Of a stretch of DNA of 34,359 nt, positions 31,396 to 34,359 are shown piece by piece; position 1 is the first letter of the stretch, and each line of letters starts with the position of its first letter. The notes under the pieces were generated by a model. It was given only the letters and a program-made list of their open reading frames with translations. It did no database searches and was not told the DNA's origin. Location: NCBI GenBank assembly GCA_958347955.1, contig CATVXH010000018.1, forward strand, positions 1 to 34,359, given 5' to 3'. Both the position numbers and the translations under genes were made by a program. The DNA comes from an uncultured Sutterella sp. GTDB lineage: Bacteria; Pseudomonadota; Gammaproteobacteria; Burkholderiales; Burkholderiaceae_F.

Positions 31396-32538
31396 ATGCA
31401 ATACGTCACTGAATACCGAGATCGAGAAAAGGCTCTGGCACTGAGTGAACAAATCTCTTTACATTGTCTTTCCGAAAAACAGTATCGCTTTATGGAGTTT
31501 TGCGGCGGCCACACACATGTTCTTTCACGCTGGGGGCTTGTTGATTTACTTCCTCAAAATGTGAAAATGATTCACGGTCCCGGTTGTCCGGTATGTGTCT
31601 TACCCGTTGGCCGCATTGAGATGGCCATCGATTTAGCACTTAGCGAAAAAGTGATTCTGTGCACATACGCCGACACCTTGCGTGTTCCCACCTCCAAAGG
31701 TCAATCTCTGTTTAATTGCCGTTCGATGGGCGGTGATGTACGCATGGTTTACTCACCAATGGATGCCATTGCCATCGCTCAGGCCAATCCCAATCGACAA
31801 GTGGTTTTCTTTGCCATTGGTTTTGAAACTACGACTCCACCAACAGCCGTCGCCGTTCGAACAGCTGAAAAACTCAAACTTAAAAATTTCTCAGTATTTG
31901 TTAATCACGTAATCACTCCCGCAGCCATGGAGCATATCCTTCGCGCCACTGACGCTAACTCAAAGAGCCCAAAATTAGACGGATTGGTAGGGCCCGCTCA
32001 TGTCTCCACAATTATCGGTTCTCAGGCCTACGAAACGTTTTCCCGCACTTGGCAGAAACCGGTTGTAATTGCCGGCTTTGAACCGATTGACATGCTGTTG
32101 GCGATTCTCATGCTTATCAAACAATGTAACGATAAAAGACATGAGGTAGAAAATGAATTTACCCGGGCGGTGACACGCAATGGCAACACTGTGGCCATTG
32201 AACTGATGAATCAAGTTTTTGAGTTGCGCAATTCTTTTGAATGGCGTGGTCTCGGCGAGGTTCCGCATTCTGCTCTGAAATTGCGGGAACATTACGAGGA
32301 TTTTGATGCCGAGAGGCGTTTTCACATGCAGCAACGCCACAGCCAAGACAACAGAGCGTGTAGTTGCGGTGCCATTCTTCGCGGAGAAAAAGATCCTCAA
32401 GACTGTCCGCTCTTTGCAACGGTGTGCACACCCGCCCACCCAATGGGAGCCTGCATGGTAAGTTCCGAAGGAGCTTGCGCGGCTTACTGGCGATACGCAC
32501 CCAAACGCGATGCTCGAAATAACACCAAGAGGGAATGA
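31396..32538 (+). CDS. hypD: Hydrogenase maturation protein HypD
   Basis: A 380-residue [4Fe-4S] protein, the platform on which the Fe(CN)2CO group is built. Signatures FCGGHTH, HGPGCPVCVLP, IGFETTTPPTA and the C-terminal cysteine cluster (CSCGAILRG, CTPAHPMGACMVSSEGACAAY) are all present. The length matches the family. It lies 9 bp after hypC and 4 bp before hypE. Confidence 0.97.
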   Translation: MQYVTEYRDREKALALSEQISLHCLSEKQYRFMEFCGGHTHVLSRWGLVDLLPQNVKMIHGPGCPVCVLPVGRIEMAIDLALSEKVILCTYADTLRVPTSKGQSLFNCRSMGGDVRMVYSPMDAIAIAQANPNRQVVFFAIGFETTTPPTAVAVRTAEKLKLKNFSVFVNHVITPAAMEHILRATDANSKSPKLDGLVGPAHVSTIIGSQAYETFSRTWQKPVVIAGFEPIDMLLAILMLIKQCNDKRHEVENEFTRAVTRNGNTVAIELMNQVFELRNSFEWRGLGEVPHSALKLREHYEDFDAERRFHMQQRHSQDNRACSCGAILRGEKDPQDCPLFATVCTPAHPMGACMVSSEGACAAYWRYAPKRDARNNTKRE

Positions 32539-32542
32539 AAAA

Positions 32543-33592
32543 ATGAAAACCGTCAAGCCTAATTATGTGCGTCATTTGGATTTGCGCCATGGCTTAGTGG
32601 AAATGAGTCATGGAGCAGGCGGACTTGCCAGTGCCCAATTGATTGAAGAAATTTTCGCCCGCCATTTCACCAACATCTGGCTCGATGAGGGACATGACGG
32701 TGCTGTGTTACCAGCCATAAAAAAACCGGTTGCCGTATCCTGTGACGGCCATGTGATATCTCCCTTATTTTTCCCTGGAGGAGATATCGGGCGTCTGGCT
32801 GTTTGCGGCACAGTTAACGATGTGGCAATGTGTGGCGCCAAACCGCTTTATATCGCTGCCAGTTTCATTCTGGAAGAAGGATTCCCATTGGCAGATCTGG
32901 ATAAAATTGTTCGCTCAATGGCCTTGGCGGCTCAACAGGCTAAGGTTGCCATTGTGACGGGCGACACCAAAGTTGTGGAAAAAGGTCACGGCGATGGTGT
33001 CTATATCGCCACAACCGGTATCGGAGAAAAACTCACAAATTGTCCGATCTCAGGTCGAAGAGCTCAACCGGGTGATGCTGTTCTGGTCTCTGGCTCTATG
33101 GGCGATCATGGTATAGCCATTCTTTCACAGCGTGAAAACATGACTTTTTTGTCACCAGTCGAAAGTGACACTGCTCCGTTAAATGCGCTCGTGGAACAAA
33201 TTCTCAAAATAGTACCAGATGTCCACGTGTTAAGAGACCCGACCCGAGGCGGTCTTGCAGCGACCCTCAATGAAATTGCTCACCAAAGTGAGGTAGGCAT
33301 TAATCTCAATGAAGAAACGATTCCTATCAGCCCGGCCGTAAGCGCCGCATGTGAATTTCTGGGACTTGACCCACTTTTTGTAGCCAACGAAGGTAAGATG
33401 ATTGTAATTTGTAAACAAGAAGATGCGCAAAAAGTCCTAGATACCATGAAAAAGAATCGTTACGGCCGACAAGCCGCCATCATCGGAACTGTTACCGATG
33501 AAAATCCCGGCTCTGTTGAGATGCAGACACTATTAGGCGGTCATCGGAGTGTCGACTGGCTCAACGGTGAACAATTGCCACGAATTTGCTAA
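32543..33592 (+). CDS. hypE: Hydrogenase maturation protein HypE
   Basis: A 349-residue PurM-like ATPase that dehydrates the carbamoyl group to thiocyanate on its C-terminal cysteine. SHGAGGLASAQLIEE near the start and the end sequence QLPRIC (Cys349) are diagnostic. The frame is open from 32510, but ATG 32543 starts right after hypD and has a GAGGG Shine-Dalgarno. Its last 4 bases overlap the convergent rhtC stop. It is the final gene of the plus-strand operon; no terminator is seen. Confidence 0.96.
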   Translation: MKTVKPNYVRHLDLRHGLVEMSHGAGGLASAQLIEEIFARHFTNIWLDEGHDGAVLPAIKKPVAVSCDGHVISPLFFPGGDIGRLAVCGTVNDVAMCGAKPLYIAASFILEEGFPLADLDKIVRSMALAAQQAKVAIVTGDTKVVEKGHGDGVYIATTGIGEKLTNCPISGRRAQPGDAVLVSGSMGDHGIAILSQRENMTFLSPVESDTAPLNALVEQILKIVPDVHVLRDPTRGGLAATLNEIAHQSEVGINLNEETIPISPAVSAACEFLGLDPLFVANEGKMIVICKQEDAQKVLDTMKKNRYGRQAAIIGTVTDENPGSVEMQTLLGGHRSVDWLNGEQLPRIC

Positions 33593-34212
33593 CGGTTTGT
33601 CCAAATAAGACCAACACCAAAAAAAGAAAACAATACCCCAGCGGCCGCATCAATCCAGCGACCAGCTTTTTGATAAACCTGACGAGGCTTCTGCATACCA
33701 AACACCAAAGCGACAAAACTAAACCAAAGGAAGGATTCGAGCACTACAAATGCAAAAAGTGCTAATTTAGCCGCTTCGCTGACTTCTGGAGTAAGAAAAG
33801 TAGAGAAAATACTTCCAAAGTAAATCATTGCCTTAGGATTAGCTAAATTTGTCAGCAATCCGAATAAAAAAGGAGACTTCATATCTGAAACAGAATTGCC
33901 AACAAGCTCATCATTTCTGGTTTGGTAGCTAAGAGAGGATTTCAGCAAATTAATGCCCATCCAAAGAAGATAGAGACCTCCGGCAATCGAAATCACACGT
34001 TGCAACCATGAGATAGTTTCGAAAAGAATATGTAGCCCCAAAATAGAGATTCCTGCCCACACAAAAATACCGGAGGCAATACCTAACACTCCGAGCATAG
34101 CCTTAGGACGCGATTGGCTCATGGCTGTACGCGTCACGAAGAAAAAATCGGGACCTGGGGACATTAGAGCCAGTAAATGCACCAATGCCAGCGTTAAAAA
34201 CAGGGATAACAT
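33589..34212 (-). CDS. rhtC: RhtC-like threonine/amino-acid efflux protein (LysE family)
   Basis: A 207-residue LysE/RhtB-family exporter with about six hydrophobic segments. The N-terminus ALVHLLALMSPGPDFFFVTR and GLLTNLANPKAMIYFGSIFS closely resemble E. coli RhtC (threonine efflux, 206 residues). The frame is open to 34245, but ATG 34212 has AGGAAAG upstream and gives the conserved start. The region just upstream (34239 on) looks like a transposon end, so its promoter may have been changed. The substrate is inferred from resemblance. Confidence 0.86.
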   Translation of the reverse strand: MLSLFLTLALVHLLALMSPGPDFFFVTRTAMSQSRPKAMLGVLGIASGIFVWAGISILGLHILFETISWLQRVISIAGGLYLLWMGINLLKSSLSYQTRNDELVGNSVSDMKSPFLFGLLTNLANPKAMIYFGSIFSTFLTPEVSEAAKLALFAFVVLESFLWFSFVALVFGMQKPRQVYQKAGRWIDAAAGVLFSFFGVGLIWTNR

Positions 34213-34238
34213 TAGCTCTTTCCTAAAGTACAAGAATT

Positions 34239-34359
34239 TTGACATCCTCCGCGTCGTGAACGACGAGGATTCCCTACGGCGTCATCGGCTCTCGCCGATG
34301 ATCGCTTCGATGGGTTCCTGCTGCTGATCCGCGCCATGGAGTGTCTCCATCCGCCGATT
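34239..34359 (-). mobile_element. Right end of an IS200/IS605-type (TnpB) element, partial
   Basis: Starting from TTGA (34239-34242; TCAA on the minus strand) there is a CATCCTCC...AGGATTCCC hairpin typical, as I remember, of IS605/IS1341 right ends: stem ATCCT-bulge-CGTCG / CGACG-AGGAT (34244-34270). Further hairpins are CATCGGC/GCCGATG (34283-34300) and ATGGAG/CTCCAT (34336-34350). The minus strand reads an open frame from the window edge to a TGA at 34282-34284, which could be the end of tnpB, but the 25 residues are not diagnostic. The element continues beyond the window. Confidence 0.6.

Overview
The window looks like a chromosomal segment of a betaproteobacterium, most likely a gut-type Burkholderiales of the Sutterella/Parasutterella kind. 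This is inferred from gene content and order: the housekeeping block proS / rppH / obgE-rpmA-rplU / ispB / tRNA-Pro is typical of that class as I remember it. Coding density is high and overall GC is moderate. The identification is not proven from sequence alone.

Left part (1-13,500): an HU gene faces proS tail to tail, each with its own terminator. proS diverges from rppH. A leuABCD operon in tightly packed enterobacterial order follows an AT-rich promoter region. Then come obgE, rpmA and rplU on the minus strand, a PhoB-box-preceded PiT phosphate transporter with an extra cytoplasmic C-terminal domain, ispB, and tRNA-Pro(CGG). Both leuABCD and the PiT gene look like insertions into an otherwise conserved housekeeping block.

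Middle part (13,500-19,500): an accessory stretch with a DcuC-type C4-dicarboxylate carrier, a stand-alone OLD-family ATPase/TOPRIM nuclease, a LOG-like Rossmann protein, and a divergent MerR regulator / metallo-beta-lactamase-fold pair sharing a promoter with the 19-bp spacer diagnostic of MerR control.

Right part (19,500-33,600): a complete uptake [NiFe]-hydrogenase locus arranged as two divergent operons. The minus-strand operon encodes small subunit, large subunit, cytochrome b, protease, HupF, HyaE/HupG, HyaF/HupH and rubredoxin HupI. The plus-strand operon encodes a HybE/HupJ-like chaperone, HupK, and HypA-B-F-C-D-E. The small subunit carries the six-cysteine proximal-cluster pattern of oxygen-tolerant enzymes. 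Together these genes make, mature, export and membrane-anchor a periplasmic H2-oxidising enzyme that feeds electrons to quinone. With DcuC nearby, H2-driven fumarate respiration is a plausible physiology (inference). A strong terminator hairpin lies inside the minus-strand operon, between the structural genes and the maturation genes, and a perfect 24-bp dyad lies in the shared divergent promoter region.

The right edge holds rhtC (amino-acid efflux) and, 26 bp upstream of its start codon, what appears to be the right end of an IS200/IS605-type (TnpB) element with a series of hairpins, cut by the window boundary.
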